Below the pieces are notes generated by a model. It made no database searches and was not told where the DNA came from. It saw nothing but the letters and a program-made list of their open reading frames with translations. Of a stretch of 58,574 nt of DNA, positions 1-9,187 are shown one piece after another. The stretch comes from Streptomyces sp. TSRI0281. GTDB taxonomy: Bacteria; Actinomycetota; Actinomycetes; Streptomycetales; Streptomycetaceae. The DNA is taken from NCBI RefSeq assembly GCF_001905125.1, contig NZ_LWLE01000022.1, positions 1 through 58,574 on the forward strand, in the 5' to 3' direction. Each line of letters begins with the position of its first letter. Position 1 is the first letter of the stretch. Position numbers and translations under genes: made by a program.

Positions 1-97
1 AACCAGCCCAACGACCAACCTGGCCACCAGTCACACCAAACGCCGTTGCAGTACTAGCACCAACGCCCTGACCGCTCGGGAGGCCGGTGGCTGCTGA

Positions 98-1357
98 TCA
101 GCTTTGCTCGCAAGGATCGGGAGCATGGTCCGCAGGCAGCTCGATCTTGCGCAGCCGTGTGAATGGCACAGCGGAGGCGAGCGCGAGAGCAATCACACCC
201 ACCAGCAAGAGGGCGAGCCAGGCGCCGGACCTGTCGATGAGGAATCCAGCCGCGGCGGATGCCAGCGATGCGCCGAAGTTTACGGACGTGTTGATCCATG
301 TCGACGCTTCCGTCCGGCTGGTGTCCGGAACCATGGTGTCGGCAATGAGGTATCCGGTGATGAGGGACGGGGCGAGGAAGAGGCCGACGAGGGCGAGGCC
401 CGCGGCGAAGAGACCAAACGTGTCCAGTTGGGACACCAACACTGCGGCAAGCCCCATGCTGACGCACAGGACGAACAGTCTCTTGCCGATTCCCGCCTTG
501 AGGTTCAGCTGCCCATAGAGAAACCCTCCGAGAGCACTTCCACCGGCAAAAGCCGCCAGGAGCCAGCCCGAAGCTGCGACAGCATCACGTTGCGCAGCGA
601 CGGCCGGCGCTGCGATCTCCGCGACGCCCAATACTCCACCGACGCCCAGCAGGACGATCAACACCCTTGCGAAACCTGGCTGTCGCAGCGGGCGATCACC
701 TCGCGCGCCACTCCCTCCTGTTCCGCGCAGCGCCCCCGACGACGCGCTGGACGTCATCGCTGCAGTGCCGAAGAAAACCGCTGCCGCGGTCACCCAGAGC
801 CCGATGCTGGGAGAACTGGCCACGATGACCGAGGTGATGATGACGGGACCACCGACAAAGAGGAGCTCTTCGCAGACCGCGTCGATACTGAATGCCTTTG
901 TTCGCTGGTCACCGGCCGTCGTGAGCGATGCCCAGACCATTCGCATCGCCGCCCCCAGGGGTGGCGCTGCCAGGCCGACCACCGCGCTGAGAACTAGGAA
1001 CCAAATAGCCGCAACCCCCTCGGCTTCCGCGATCAGCGCGAGAGCGATGAACCCTGAGGCCTGGCCCGAGGCCATCGTGGTGAGCGCGATCCGTTGACCG
1101 AATCGATCGACGGCCCGGGCGCGCCAGGGGGCGGCGATGACGTTGGCTATGCCGAACGCCGCTGTTGCGAAACCGGCCTGCGTGTACGAACCCGTACTGT
1201 TCTGGACGGCGAGGAGGAGAGCAAGACCGCCCATCGCGAGAGCGGACCGACCGATCAGGGCGGGGAGGAAGGCGCGAAGGGCGCCAGGAAGGAGAAGTAC
1301 TGTGAGCACGAAGAAGCTCCGATGATGTGCGACCGACGCTAAACGCGCGGCCGCCAA
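98..1357 (-). CDS. MFS transporter
   Basis: A 419-residue, very hydrophobic protein with about 12 predicted membrane segments and short basic loops, the layout of a major facilitator superfamily permease. A loop after the second helix carries the sequence WRARAVDRFGQRIALT, a version of the MFS motif A region (D-R-x-G-x-R). It probably exports a small molecule across the cytoplasmic membrane; the substrate cannot be inferred. The longest frame opens at a TTG with no clear ribosome binding site, so the true start may lie slightly downstream. It is a single gene, not linked to the transposon debris that follows. Confidence 0.8.
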   Translation of the reverse strand: MAAARLASVAHHRSFFVLTVLLLPGALRAFLPALIGRSALAMGGLALLLAVQNSTGSYTQAGFATAAFGIANVIAAPWRARAVDRFGQRIALTTMASGQASGFIALALIAEAEGVAAIWFLVLSAVVGLAAPPLGAAMRMVWASLTTAGDQRTKAFSIDAVCEELLFVGGPVIITSVIVASSPSIGLWVTAAAVFFGTAAMTSSASSGALRGTGGSGARGDRPLRQPGFARVLIVLLGVGGVLGVAEIAAPAVAAQRDAVAASGWLLAAFAGGSALGGFLYGQLNLKAGIGKRLFVLCVSMGLAAVLVSQLDTFGLFAAGLALVGLFLAPSLITGYLIADTMVPDTSRTEASTWINTSVNFGASLASAAAGFLIDRSGAWLALLLVGVIALALASAVPFTRLRKIELPADHAPDPCEQS

Positions 1358-1714
1358 GAGTCTGACGGCTATCGAGGTCCGGAGGGCAGGACAGACCGCA
1401 CCCTCAACGGATCAGAACCTGGACGGGAGAGACCCAGGACCGTCAGATGAACATCACGATGAACATCCGGAAAGGGTAACAGGCTGCGGCCTCGATGTCG
1501 GCTTGGGCAATTCCACGCCGGTGACCTTCTCTACTGCCGAAGGTCGCATCTGTTCCAGGCTGAGCTGCCCAAGACCGGCGACGTGCGGAAGGGTGACCCG
1601 CTCAAACCGCGGGAGCGGATCGAGCGCGTCCTGGACGACAACCACGCCGCCGACCTGCCGGGAGCTCGGGCGCTTCGTCCATGGCCTCATGATGCCGACC
1701 CGCTCGCGGCCGGG
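1358..1714. other. no recognisable gene
   Basis: This 357-base stretch between the MFS gene and the Tn3 transposase stump has short open frames on both strands, none with a recognisable domain or a convincing ribosome binding site. It may be residual transposon or host sequence. Confidence 0.4.
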
Positions 1715-2452
1715 TCAGGCGGCTTGGCGGAGACCGGCGGCGGTCAGGTCCTGGTCGCGGAGCGGAGTGAAGTCGATGTCGAGTTTTGGGTCGTACGCCT
1801 CGGGCTGGATGCCGAGTTCGTGCGTGCTGTACTCGCCGAACCGGTTGATGTGCTCGGTCAGGTACGGCGAGATGTGTGCCAGGTCCTCCGGAGCGATCGT
1901 CCAGCCCTCCTCCAGCAGCTGACGGACGATCTCGGCGATGTCCAGGGCGTTGTGAAAAATGACCGCGTTCGTGAGCAGGGCATTGAATTTCATAGCCTTC
2001 TCCTGCTCGACCGAGTCGTTGTCGGCGATGACCCCGCGGTTGCCGAAGCCGATCCACTGCGAGAAGCCGTTGAATGCTTCGGTCTTGTTCGTCGCCGCGG
2101 TCACCCGTCGGCGAAGCGCCGGATCACAGAGGTACCGCAGTAGCTGGACGGTGCGGATCACGCGGCCGACCTCGCGGAAGGCCACGTAGGTGGCGTTCTT
2201 CTTGGAGCCCGAGCGTAGCCGCTTGAGCAGCGTGGACGAGGAGATCACTCCCTCCTGTACGGAGACCGCCACCTTCATCAGGTCCCAGTCGATGACGTTC
2301 TTCCCGACCTCACCGAACAGCGCGTCGATGTGCACGTACTCGGTGGTCCTGCTGGGCCGGTAGAAGGTCAGGCCCTTCCAGTTCCTGATCCTGGGCATGA
2401 GGTCGAAACCCAGCAGGTGCGCGAGCGCGAACACCGGCTGGGACTTCATGTG
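1715..2452 (-). pseudogene. Tn3-family transposase, C-terminal remnant
   Basis: About 244 residues matching the C-terminal quarter of Tn3-family TnpA transposases, which are normally near 1000 residues. The stretch LAHLLGFDLMPRIRNW and the later NKTEAFNGFSQWIGFGN are typical of the family, the latter around the last catalytic glutamate. The N-terminal three quarters are absent: the reading frame runs straight into the terminal inverted repeat of the IS6 element at 2453. On the other side of IS6 the sequence is unrelated (nitrilase region), so this is not a simple insertion but an adjacent deletion or rearrangement. It cannot encode an active transposase. Confidence 0.85.
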
Positions 2453-3313
2453 GGCGCTGTCACGTTGGCTGGCTGAGTGGGATGATCTTCGGGTTGATCA
2501 TGCTGGAGAGGGTTGTCCGTGGGGGACGGTCGCCGTCGTACAAGGGCCATCGGTGCCCGGTCGAGGTGATCTCCCACTGTGTGTGGCTGTACTTCCGGTT
2601 TCCGCTGTCCTTCCGTGAGGTGGAGGAGCTGATGCTCGAGCGCGGTGTCGTCGTCTCGCATGAGACGGTCCGCCGCTGGTGTGCCAAGTTCGGGCAGTGC
2701 TACGCCAGCGCGCTGCGCCGCCGGCAGCCCCGGCCCGGCGACAAGTGGCATCTGGACGAGGTCTTCATCAAGGTCAACAATGAGCGGAAGTACCTGTGGC
2801 GGGCCGTGGATCAGGATGGCAATGTCCTGGACATCCTCGTGCAGAACCGCCGGGACACTGCCGCGGCCCGGCGGTTCTTCCGCAGACTGCTGAAGACGAC
2901 CCGCACAGTGCCCCGGGTGGTCGTCACCGACAAGCTGCGCTCCTACGGCGCGGCTCACCGTGAGGTCATGCCCTCGGTGGAGCACCGCTCGCACAAGGGT
3001 CTGAACAACCGGGCGGAGAACAGCCACCAGCCAACCAGGCAGCGTGAACGGGCGATGAAGGGCTTCGGCTCCGTAGGCAGGGCCCAACGGTTCCTGTCCG
3101 CGTTCAGCGGGATCTCGCCCCACTTCCGACCCCGCCGCCACCTGATGACCGCACACGACTACCGAGCCGAAATCCGCCACCGCTTCGCCATCTGGGACGA
3201 GATCACCAGCGCTGCCGGCTGGCCCACCACGGCCTGAACACAGGCCCGGACCGGGGCCCACCATGCCCCGACGCCCCGTCAGGCACGTACACACCCAACA
3301 ACGTGACAGCGCC
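2453..3313. mobile_element. IS6-family insertion sequence
   Basis: An 861-base element bounded by perfect 15-base terminal inverted repeats (GGCGCTGTCACGTTG at 2453-2467 and its reverse complement at 3299-3313), enclosing one transposase gene. No 8-base target duplication is seen: the flanks are TTCATGTG on the left and GGACCTGG on the right. IS6 elements move replicatively and form cointegrates and adjacent deletions, which explains both the missing duplication and the truncated Tn3 transposase on the left. Confidence 0.92.
2482..3237 (+). CDS. IS6-family transposase
   Basis: A 251-residue DDE transposase of the IS6 family, close to the usual 220-250. An N-terminal helix-turn-helix region (VSHETVRRWCAKFG) precedes the catalytic core: first Asp in DKWHLDEVFIKV, second in RVVVTDKLRSYGAA, and the glutamate in NNRAENSHQPTRQRERAMKGF. 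It is intact and fills the element between the two inverted repeats, so the element may still be active. It catalyses replicative transposition of its own ends. Confidence 0.93.
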   Translation: MIFGLIMLERVVRGGRSPSYKGHRCPVEVISHCVWLYFRFPLSFREVEELMLERGVVVSHETVRRWCAKFGQCYASALRRRQPRPGDKWHLDEVFIKVNNERKYLWRAVDQDGNVLDILVQNRRDTAAARRFFRRLLKTTRTVPRVVVTDKLRSYGAAHREVMPSVEHRSHKGLNNRAENSHQPTRQRERAMKGFGSVGRAQRFLSAFSGISPHFRPRRHLMTAHDYRAEIRHRFAIWDEITSAAGWPTTA

Positions 3314-3412
3314 GGACCTGGGGCGCTCAACTTCCCCTGCGGACACGAACTCAACGCCACGAGCCGAACGTTTGGATCGGTATCCGGCGCAGCGGGAACC
3401 GATAGCGTCCGT

Positions 3413-4432
3413 TCAGGCCGTTTCGGCCGCCGGGACGGCGGTGCCGTCGCTCGGGGCGGCAGGCCATTCGCGGTGTCCTTCGTCATGCCAGAGCGGGCGT
3501 CGGTCGACCTGCAGGCCGAGGATCTCCGGTCGCGCGTAGTGACCGCGGGAGTCGACCCAGACCTTGACGGCGTTGATGTCGGCGAGGTCGATGACGGCGG
3601 TGACGAGCTTCTCCTCAAGGCCGGTGTGCGGGCCGGCGAGGTACTGGTTGAAGGGGTGAATCACAGCTGACCAGCCGCCGCCCGCAGTAATGTGCTTCTG
3701 TGGTCCGACAGTGGACTCCATCCACTGCAGGCACGTCTCGTCCACCGGGTTGCCGGCGGAGATGACGAACACCTGTGCCGTGAGTGCGTGAGTCTTCATC
3801 ATGGCGTCGATCTGGACATCGGCGACGTTCTCGAAGCCGGTCATGGTGGACAGACCGGGCCACGCCGCTGCGTGGATCTGCTCGCCCTGGGTGATCAGGG
3901 ACTGGCGGGCCAGGTTCATGGTGTGTTCCCAGCAGGCCAGACCGCCGATCCGGCCCAGAGTGCTGTCGAAGACGCTGAGGGTGGCGCCGCCACCCTGAGC
4001 CCACACGATCCGTTCGGCGTAGGTGGGCTGGAGCTTGCGGTGAACTCCGAGAAGGGTGCCGTCGGGTTCGATGAAGACCTGGCTGTTGAAACACGTGCGG
4101 GTCCCCGCGAGCCGTTCGCTGACACCGAGAACGGCGCCGACCCCGGCGCGGTCACAAGCGGCCTGGACCCGGGCGATCTGCGGACCGGGCACCTTGATGG
4201 ACGCCTCGGCGTAGGCGGCGTTGGCGCCCTGCTGGTCCAGCGGGGCGTAGGCCTCGATCCAGTACGGGTATCCGGGCACGAAGGTCTCGGGAAACACCAG
4301 CAGGTCGATACCTTCCCGGCCGGCCTGTTCGATGAAGCGGATGACCTTGCCGACGGTTGCCTCCGTGTCCATGAACACCGGAGCGGCGTGCACCGCCGCG
4401 ACAGTTCGTTGCGTGGAAGCGGGAGATGGCAT
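3413..4432 (-). CDS. nitrilase
   Basis: A 339-residue carbon-nitrogen hydrolase of the nitrilase branch, which converts nitriles to the carboxylic acid and ammonia. The catalytic triad is visible: Glu49 in FPETFVPGYP, Lys133 in HRKLQPTYAER, and nucleophile Cys167 in ACWEHTMNL. The CWEH form is typical of true nitrilases rather than amidases. The start chosen at 4432 has GAGGAGG about eight bases upstream; the frame stays open to 4549 without a comparable site. Its 3' end lies 100 bases from the IS6 right end, and no aldoxime dehydratase or transporter is next to it, so it may be separated from its original neighbours. Confidence 0.9.
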   Translation of the reverse strand: MPSPASTQRTVAAVHAAPVFMDTEATVGKVIRFIEQAGREGIDLLVFPETFVPGYPYWIEAYAPLDQQGANAAYAEASIKVPGPQIARVQAACDRAGVGAVLGVSERLAGTRTCFNSQVFIEPDGTLLGVHRKLQPTYAERIVWAQGGGATLSVFDSTLGRIGGLACWEHTMNLARQSLITQGEQIHAAAWPGLSTMTGFENVADVQIDAMMKTHALTAQVFVISAGNPVDETCLQWMESTVGPQKHITAGGGWSAVIHPFNQYLAGPHTGLEEKLVTAVIDLADINAVKVWVDSRGHYARPEILGLQVDRRPLWHDEGHREWPAAPSDGTAVPAAETA

Positions 4433-4639
4433 GTCGGAGTCCTCCTCAGAAATAGAGCGCACCGGCAGGCACGGGCAGTCGAGCGGTGTCCGGGGCGCAC
4501 GGTCCGGATGCGGATGAATGAGTGAGCCGGTCACGAAGGAGCCTGCCATCGTTCACAGCAACACGTGCCTATGCTGACCAGTTCGGACAGGAGATGCCAA
4601 TATTCGCCACTTCCTGGCATGAGATCACGGACTCACCCG

Positions 4640-4915
4640 TCAGACGATGATGGGGATGGTCTCGGAGGGGTTGGTGGACCAGTTGGTGACGATGGGCTTG
4701 TCCACGGTGGCCATGCCGGGGAGTTCGAGCTCGGCGGGGTTGGGGTCGTCCTCGGTGGTGGATGACGTTCCCGAACTGTGTGCCGCTGTCGCCCTCCGTG
4801 GTCTTGGGGTTGATGCCGACGCACGCGACGGCGGAGCCGGTGAGCTTGATGGGGTGCTCGGTGGCGCCGACGTCCCGAACCATTACGGCGACCTGGTCCG
4901 CGTCTCCCTCGGGGA
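4640..4915 (-). pseudogene. broken hypothetical gene remnant
   Basis: On the minus strand two short frames read like coding sequence: an upstream part containing VRDVGATEHPIKLTGSAVA and a downstream part containing ELPGMATVDKPIVTNW ending in TGA at 4640. They are in different frames, joined near 4765-4770, and no complete frame or start exists. The upstream end meets the plus-strand toxin-like tail at about 4915. I do not recognise the family. This looks like the 3' end of a gene fused by rearrangement to the next feature. Confidence 0.3.
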
Positions 4916-5105
4916 AGCCCGCCCCGCCGGTTTGTTGACCATCCGCGTACCCGTCGCAAAATCTGGCGACTCCCTCGGGCGGAAGTGGGTGAAGGACGGT
5001 CCGCAAGGTGCCGCTGTCGGCAACGTCGTGCACATCCAGCTGAAGTTCACCAAGGGGCACGCCAAGCCCAGGACCTGGGTCGTCTACACCGCCTATCCGG
5101 AGTAA
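4915..5105 (+). pseudogene. C-terminal tail of a polymorphic toxin-like protein
   Basis: The last roughly 50 codons of an open plus-strand frame read as a compact basic domain (SLGRKWVKDGPQGAAVGN, then HIQLKFTKGHAKPRTWVVY) ending in TAYPE and a stop. A short strand-rich basic end closing with xTAYP is common in RNase-type C-terminal domains of bacterial polymorphic toxins. No secretion or delivery N-terminus is present: upstream of about 4915 the DNA reads as another gene on the opposite strand. The following gene starts two bases after the stop, the spacing usual for toxin-immunity pairs. Function is inferred from ending and context only. Confidence 0.4.
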
Positions 5106-5107
5106 AC

Positions 5108-5776
5108 ATGACATACGAAACCGGTCTCGCCTGGCTTGCGGAGCAGTGCATGGAAATGACCGAGCTGCTTCCCCCGGAGCTCGACTGCCTCGTCGAGCGA
5201 GGGCCGGTCTCCGCCATGGTCCTGATCGCCGAACGGTCGGTGTCGGAACTGGACGGTTCGGCGGGACTGCAACTGGGACGTGACGTGCGGCGTCTGCTGG
5301 ATTCCACACTGCCCGAGGAGACGATGCGGACGGCTTGGGCCGGCTCCACAGACCACGCGTTCGACCCGTGCAAGGAGGACGTCGGTCCTCGGGCCTGGCT
5401 GAAGAGGATCGAATCCGCCTGGCTGGCCGCCGAGTTCCGCCGTGCTGCCGGGTTCGTTCCACCGGCCGCCGATCCGGTGACGGGCGACGCACCGCGCGCC
5501 GCCGCGCTCCGGGCGATCGGCCGGGCCGCCGCCGATCTGACGCTGGCGCACGAGGATGGGCAGCGGTACAACCCCCTGCCACAGCCAGGACTCGTGCCGG
5601 CGCTGGAACAGGTGATCGTCCAGGTCTGCGCCGACCTCGGCTACCGGCTGTTCCTGCGAGCCATGAAAATGTACGACGTGGCGGTCGACACGAGCAGCCT
5701 CGACGCGTTCGTAGCACTCGGCAAACAGTTCGGATACCCCGACCCGCTGGTGGAGGAAGGCCTCAACCAACGCTGA
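5108..5776 (+). CDS. hypothetical protein, possible immunity protein
   Basis: A 222-residue soluble, acidic, mostly helical protein with no signal peptide or membrane segment and no domain I recognise. It begins two bases after the stop of the toxin-like tail, the arrangement of an immunity gene following its toxin, and is followed by a strong terminator at 5837. If so, it would bind and neutralise the toxin domain in the cytoplasm. The gene is intact while the toxin is truncated, as expected for an orphan immunity gene kept for protection. Gene status is fairly sure; function is an inference. Confidence 0.6.
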   Translation: MTYETGLAWLAEQCMEMTELLPPELDCLVERGPVSAMVLIAERSVSELDGSAGLQLGRDVRRLLDSTLPEETMRTAWAGSTDHAFDPCKEDVGPRAWLKRIESAWLAAEFRRAAGFVPPAADPVTGDAPRAAALRAIGRAAADLTLAHEDGQRYNPLPQPGLVPALEQVIVQVCADLGYRLFLRAMKMYDVAVDTSSLDAFVALGKQFGYPDPLVEEGLNQR

Positions 5777-5836
5777 GGAGGTTCGGGCGGGCAGAAGAAC
5801 CGGGTACCCGCCTCGCCCGGGCCAGCACACGTATAA

Positions 5837-5878
5837 CTCTGGGGCGTCCCCCGCAGTAGTGCGGGGGACGCCCCAGAG
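5837..5878. terminator. strong intrinsic terminator hairpin
   Basis: A perfect 19-base-pair stem (5837-5855 with 5860-5878) closed by the 4-base loop GTAG. The arms are very GC-rich. It lies 60 bases after the putative immunity gene and before a minus-strand gene end, so it may serve both strands. Confidence 0.85.
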
Positions 5879-6029
5879 AGACCCCGGGCACCCGGCGTCT
5901 CTCTGTCGGCGCCGTGTGTACGGGGTCATCGGACAGCGGCAGGTCTGGCGGCCGCCCGGGTCGGGGCGGGGCTGGCCGTGTGCGCGGAGCAGGCGGGCTG
6001 GAGGGCGAGGCGGACGGCGCACCGTCCGC

Positions 6030-6290
6030 TCATCCCGCCGGCGCCCATGGACGCAGGTGCTGGCGCGCGGCGCGTTCCTGTTCCATGGCGCGGTGCAGGT
6101 GCCACAACGTTACGGTGGGAAGCAGGCCGCCGAGCCGGGCAGCCGCCCTCAAGTCCTCCACAGCACCGGTCAGAAGGATCGTGGCTGTGTGCCCGGGCTC
6201 GCCGGCCCGGGCGGGAACTTCGGCCGCGGCCTCTTCGAGGAGATCGGCCAGCTCGGCTATACCCGGTCCTCCGGCACCTGTCTGCCCCAC
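6030..6290 (-). CDS. small hypothetical protein
   Basis: An 86-codon frame with a GTG start encoding a mostly helical protein (IAELADLLEEAAAEVPARAG in the first third). Codon use is consistent with coding. It is downstream of, and in the same direction as, the ArsR-like regulator gene and may be cotranscribed with it. No ribosome binding site is obvious and no family is recognised. Confidence 0.4.
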   Translation of the reverse strand: MGQTGAGGPGIAELADLLEEAAAEVPARAGEPGHTATILLTGAVEDLRAAARLGGLLPTVTLWHLHRAMEQERAARQHLRPWAPAG

Positions 6291-6434
6291 CCCACCGCCG
6301 CGTCACCGAGCTGAACAACACGACGGCCACGCCCCGCCGCCAGACGTAAAGAGACATCCCCATTGATCACAGAGACATCGTCCTCCACCACCCGAACACG
6401 AGAACACAAATCGACCCGGCGGGCGGCGGGATCC

Positions 6435-7622
6435 TCAGTCCCCGGGGAGTGCGCTGGGTCGTCCCGGCGGGTGAATCTCCCCTCGCGGGCGCGCGGCTGG
6501 TACTGCAGCGGTGTTTGTCGTGATGGGTGGACAGGGCCGTCCGGAGGGCGCGTTGAGCACTGCTATGCCCGTGGGGGTGGCGATGTGGGCGGTCGTGTGG
6601 CGGTCCCGGTGGGTGTTGATCAGGCCGGCGTTGCGCAGTGTCGTGGCATGCTCGCTGGCGCTGGCCTTGGCGATTCCGACGAGCGCGGCAAGTTGTTGGG
6701 TCGAGCAGTCCGGGTGACGGGCGATGGTACTGAGCACCGCAGCCCGGGTGTGACCCAGCATGGATCCGATCACGTCGACCGCCGACGCCGCACGGCCTTC
6801 GCCGGGCGGGGGAACGGCGAACAATGGTGTGGCCGTGCCCTCCTGGAGCTGAGCCACCGGATAGGTGAGGACGGGTTGCGGGACCGCGTCGAGGTCGACG
6901 ACCGGGGCCTCGACAGCGAACACTGACGGCTGGAGCAGCATTCCCTGTCCGGCCAGGTGCACGTCGGTGTCCAGACGGGAGATCATCGCGACCTCCAGCA
7001 CGGGTGCCCGCCAGCGGATCCGCCGTGGGTTGATGCGCGAGAGGAGGGTCTCGACGCCGCCGCTGAGCATCTGGCGGGAACGCACCGCGGCGTCGGCCGC
7101 GGTCATGGCCTGGACTTCCTGCCAATGAGGGATGAGGGCGCGGCCGGCCACGTGCTCCAGGCTGTCGCACAGTTGCTGCAGTAGCAGCGGATCGTCTGGC
7201 AGCTTGTGGGCCCATGAGGGCAGGGGCTGGTACTGAGCCGTGTGCTCCAGGCTGGCCCGTAGGCGGCTGCGGGGCGTGGAACGGATCTGTTCGAGCAGCT
7301 CGGCGGGTGTCGCGCCGTTCGTACCGCTCAGGAAGTCGGTTGTCCGCCCGCGACGGGGCATGAGTGCGAAGACCATACGCGAGGCGGGGTGCAGGGAGGA
7401 CAGGGTGCGGTGGCGCCAGGCCCCGAGTCTTACCAGTTGTGTGCGTTCCTGCAGTTGTCGTGCCGCGGTGCTCAGCTCGATGCAGGGTGCGGGTCCGTCG
7501 GCGATGCGGGTGCGCGCGAGATCATCCAGGGTGAAGTGAATGCGTAACGGCACGTCGTCACCATCTCCCGAAGTCCGACCGGCCTCTGCCGGTGCTGCCG
7601 TCTTCCTTCGCTTCACAGCCAT
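6435..7622 (-). CDS. winged-helix (ArsR-like) transcriptional regulator
   Basis: A 395-residue protein with a large N-terminal region of the kind found in Streptomyces ArsR-like regulators (DDVPLRIHFTLDDLARTRIA near the start) and a C-terminal winged helix-turn-helix around residues 285-350. The DNA-binding part reads LGHTRAAVLSTIARHPDCST, then a recognition helix in GIAKASASEHATTLRNAG. It is cytoplasmic and presumably binds DNA as a dimer. No metal-binding cysteines are visible in the HTH, so the signal is unlikely to be a classical ArsR metal. It precedes a small gene in the same direction. Confidence 0.75.
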   Translation of the reverse strand: MAVKRRKTAAPAEAGRTSGDGDDVPLRIHFTLDDLARTRIADGPAPCIELSTAARQLQERTQLVRLGAWRHRTLSSLHPASRMVFALMPRRGRTTDFLSGTNGATPAELLEQIRSTPRSRLRASLEHTAQYQPLPSWAHKLPDDPLLLQQLCDSLEHVAGRALIPHWQEVQAMTAADAAVRSRQMLSGGVETLLSRINPRRIRWRAPVLEVAMISRLDTDVHLAGQGMLLQPSVFAVEAPVVDLDAVPQPVLTYPVAQLQEGTATPLFAVPPPGEGRAASAVDVIGSMLGHTRAAVLSTIARHPDCSTQQLAALVGIAKASASEHATTLRNAGLINTHRDRHTTAHIATPTGIAVLNAPSGRPCPPITTNTAAVPAARPRGEIHPPGRPSALPGD

Positions 7623-7751
7623 CCTCGTCGGGTGTGGGCGTGTGGACCAGTAGGGATCGAGCCCGACTGCCGGAAGGGACAGTCGGCTCTGCGAGGAGGA
7701 GTCGAGGAGGGCGTCTTCGATGACGGCGAGCTGGCGACGGGCGCAGAACGC

Positions 7752-8726
7752 TCAGCGCCGTGCAGGTCGGGTGGCGGCCTGCTGACGCAGTGTGCGGTAG
7801 ATCGCGATCTGCTCGGCGTGTTCCTGGGTGACCTGGCGTCGGTATTGGTCTTCGAGGCCGCGCAGGGTACGGGCACGGCCGGCGTGGGCGTCGCACGTGG
7901 CGTCGGCGACGGCGACGGCGATCTCCCGGCGCCGGAGCCGGTCAAGATCCCGGGGCCGAGCGCCGGGCCTGCCAGTGACGTCCTCGTACGCGGAGAGCAC
8001 CGCCGCTCGTGCTTCGGCTGGGTTTCTGTAGAGGAATCCACGGGCCTTCATGCAGTCGTGCCACAGGGGCAGGGCCCGCGCGGCGCGTTTGTCGTCGGCC
8101 GCCTTGCGGCTGACCTCGCTCGCCAGGTTCATCACGGTCATCTGGGCCTTCAGCCATTGGGTCAGGTCGCCGTACAGCTGCCGTTCGGCGTGCGCGACGC
8201 AGCCGTCCTCGTACATAAAGGCCACGCCGTCGGCGAGGTTCACCTCGATCCGGTGGGATGGTGTCCCGAACAGTGCCGCGCCGTAGGCCTTCGCCTTGTC
8301 CGGGGGCAGTGTCCGCAGGTAGTCGCCGTTGGGGTCCTCGGCCTGTGCCGGCCTGATCGTCGAGGGGCCGCCGTACCCCTCGCGCCGGCGCGCTGCGACA
8401 TCGTCCCCCTGGGTGTCGTCACCGTCGCCCGGCCCTGGCGCGTGCCAGGCCAGGGGTTGGTACGGTCGGCCGCGACCGCGCATGCAGGCGGCGACCAGGC
8501 GTTCCTGTACCTCGAACAGGAGCCTCTGCTCCGCCGGGTCGCCTTTGGGGTCGGGGGCGGAACCGTGCACCGGTAAGGTCGCCGGTGACCTCGTCGCTCG
8601 GGACGATGCTTCAGGGGCCGGACGGTCGTCGGACGCTGTGCAGGAGGTCAGGAGAAGCAGCACGGTCATCCCTCCGAGCAGGAGGGACGTACGGCGCGGC
8701 GGGCAGGACCGGAACATGCGGGGCAC
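7752..8726 (-). CDS. putative lipoprotein
   Basis: A 324-residue exported protein. The N-terminus has a basic region (MPRMFRSCPPRRTS), a hydrophobic stretch and a lipobox LLTSC with the modified cysteine near residue 29, followed by a polar Ser/Ala-rich linker. The mature part is helical and charged with several conserved-looking cysteines (VAACMRGRGRPY, MYEDGCVAHAERQ, WHDCMKARGFLY). It is expected to be anchored to the outer face of the membrane. The domain family is not recognised beyond the Streptomyces lipoprotein pattern. Confidence 0.75.
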   Translation of the reverse strand: MPRMFRSCPPRRTSLLLGGMTVLLLLTSCTASDDRPAPEASSRATRSPATLPVHGSAPDPKGDPAEQRLLFEVQERLVAACMRGRGRPYQPLAWHAPGPGDGDDTQGDDVAARRREGYGGPSTIRPAQAEDPNGDYLRTLPPDKAKAYGAALFGTPSHRIEVNLADGVAFMYEDGCVAHAERQLYGDLTQWLKAQMTVMNLASEVSRKAADDKRAARALPLWHDCMKARGFLYRNPAEARAAVLSAYEDVTGRPGARPRDLDRLRRREIAVAVADATCDAHAGRARTLRGLEDQYRRQVTQEHAEQIAIYRTLRQQAATRPARR

Positions 8727-8803
8727 CTCGTCGTCGGTTCGAGGACGGTCCCCGGGCGGCGTGGGCCGCTCGGGGACCGTCGGGGCGGTTCAGAGGAGCG
8801 GTG

Positions 8804-9187
8804 TCAGCAGCTCCGCACCCACTGGTTACCTTCGCCGTCGTCATTGGGGCGGTGCTGGGTCCAGCCCCGGGCGGGCGGCAGGCATCCCAGGCGGCGACTG
8901 TAGCCCTCGTCGCCGTAAAGGATGACGCTCCTGCCCGTCGTACCGCCGTTCCAGGACGACGAGTCGTCGTTGAAGATCGCCCAGCGAGCCCAGCTGGAGT
9001 TATTCCCCTCGAACAGGAACTCCCGACCCCCGTAGTTGGCGTCCCAGTACACACAGTAGTAGCCCGGGTTGCAGGTGTTCGCCGCAGTGGCTCCTGCGGT
9101 CGTCTCGGCCGCTGCGGCTCCCGGCGCCCCGAGAAGACCGGCTCCCATAAGGACCGTTCCTGCCAGTGCGATGAGCATGCGCTTCAC
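8804..9187 (-). CDS. secreted peptidase inhibitor family I36 protein
   Basis: The GTG at 9187 has AAGGAG about six bases upstream and gives a 127-residue preprotein with a clear signal peptide (VKRMLIALAGTVLMGAG, cleavage near AAAAE). The mature domain is the small beta/gamma-crystallin-like fold of Streptomyces I36 inhibitors, recognisable from CNPGYYCVYWDANYGG and the paired cysteines. A longer frame is open to 9367 but without a binding site. Family members inhibit extracellular proteases; here that is inferred from similarity. Confidence 0.8.
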   Translation of the reverse strand: MKRMLIALAGTVLMGAGLLGAPGAAAAETTAGATAANTCNPGYYCVYWDANYGGREFLFEGNNSSWARWAIFNDDSSSWNGGTTGRSVILYGDEGYSRRLGCLPPARGWTQHRPNDDGEGNQWVRSC

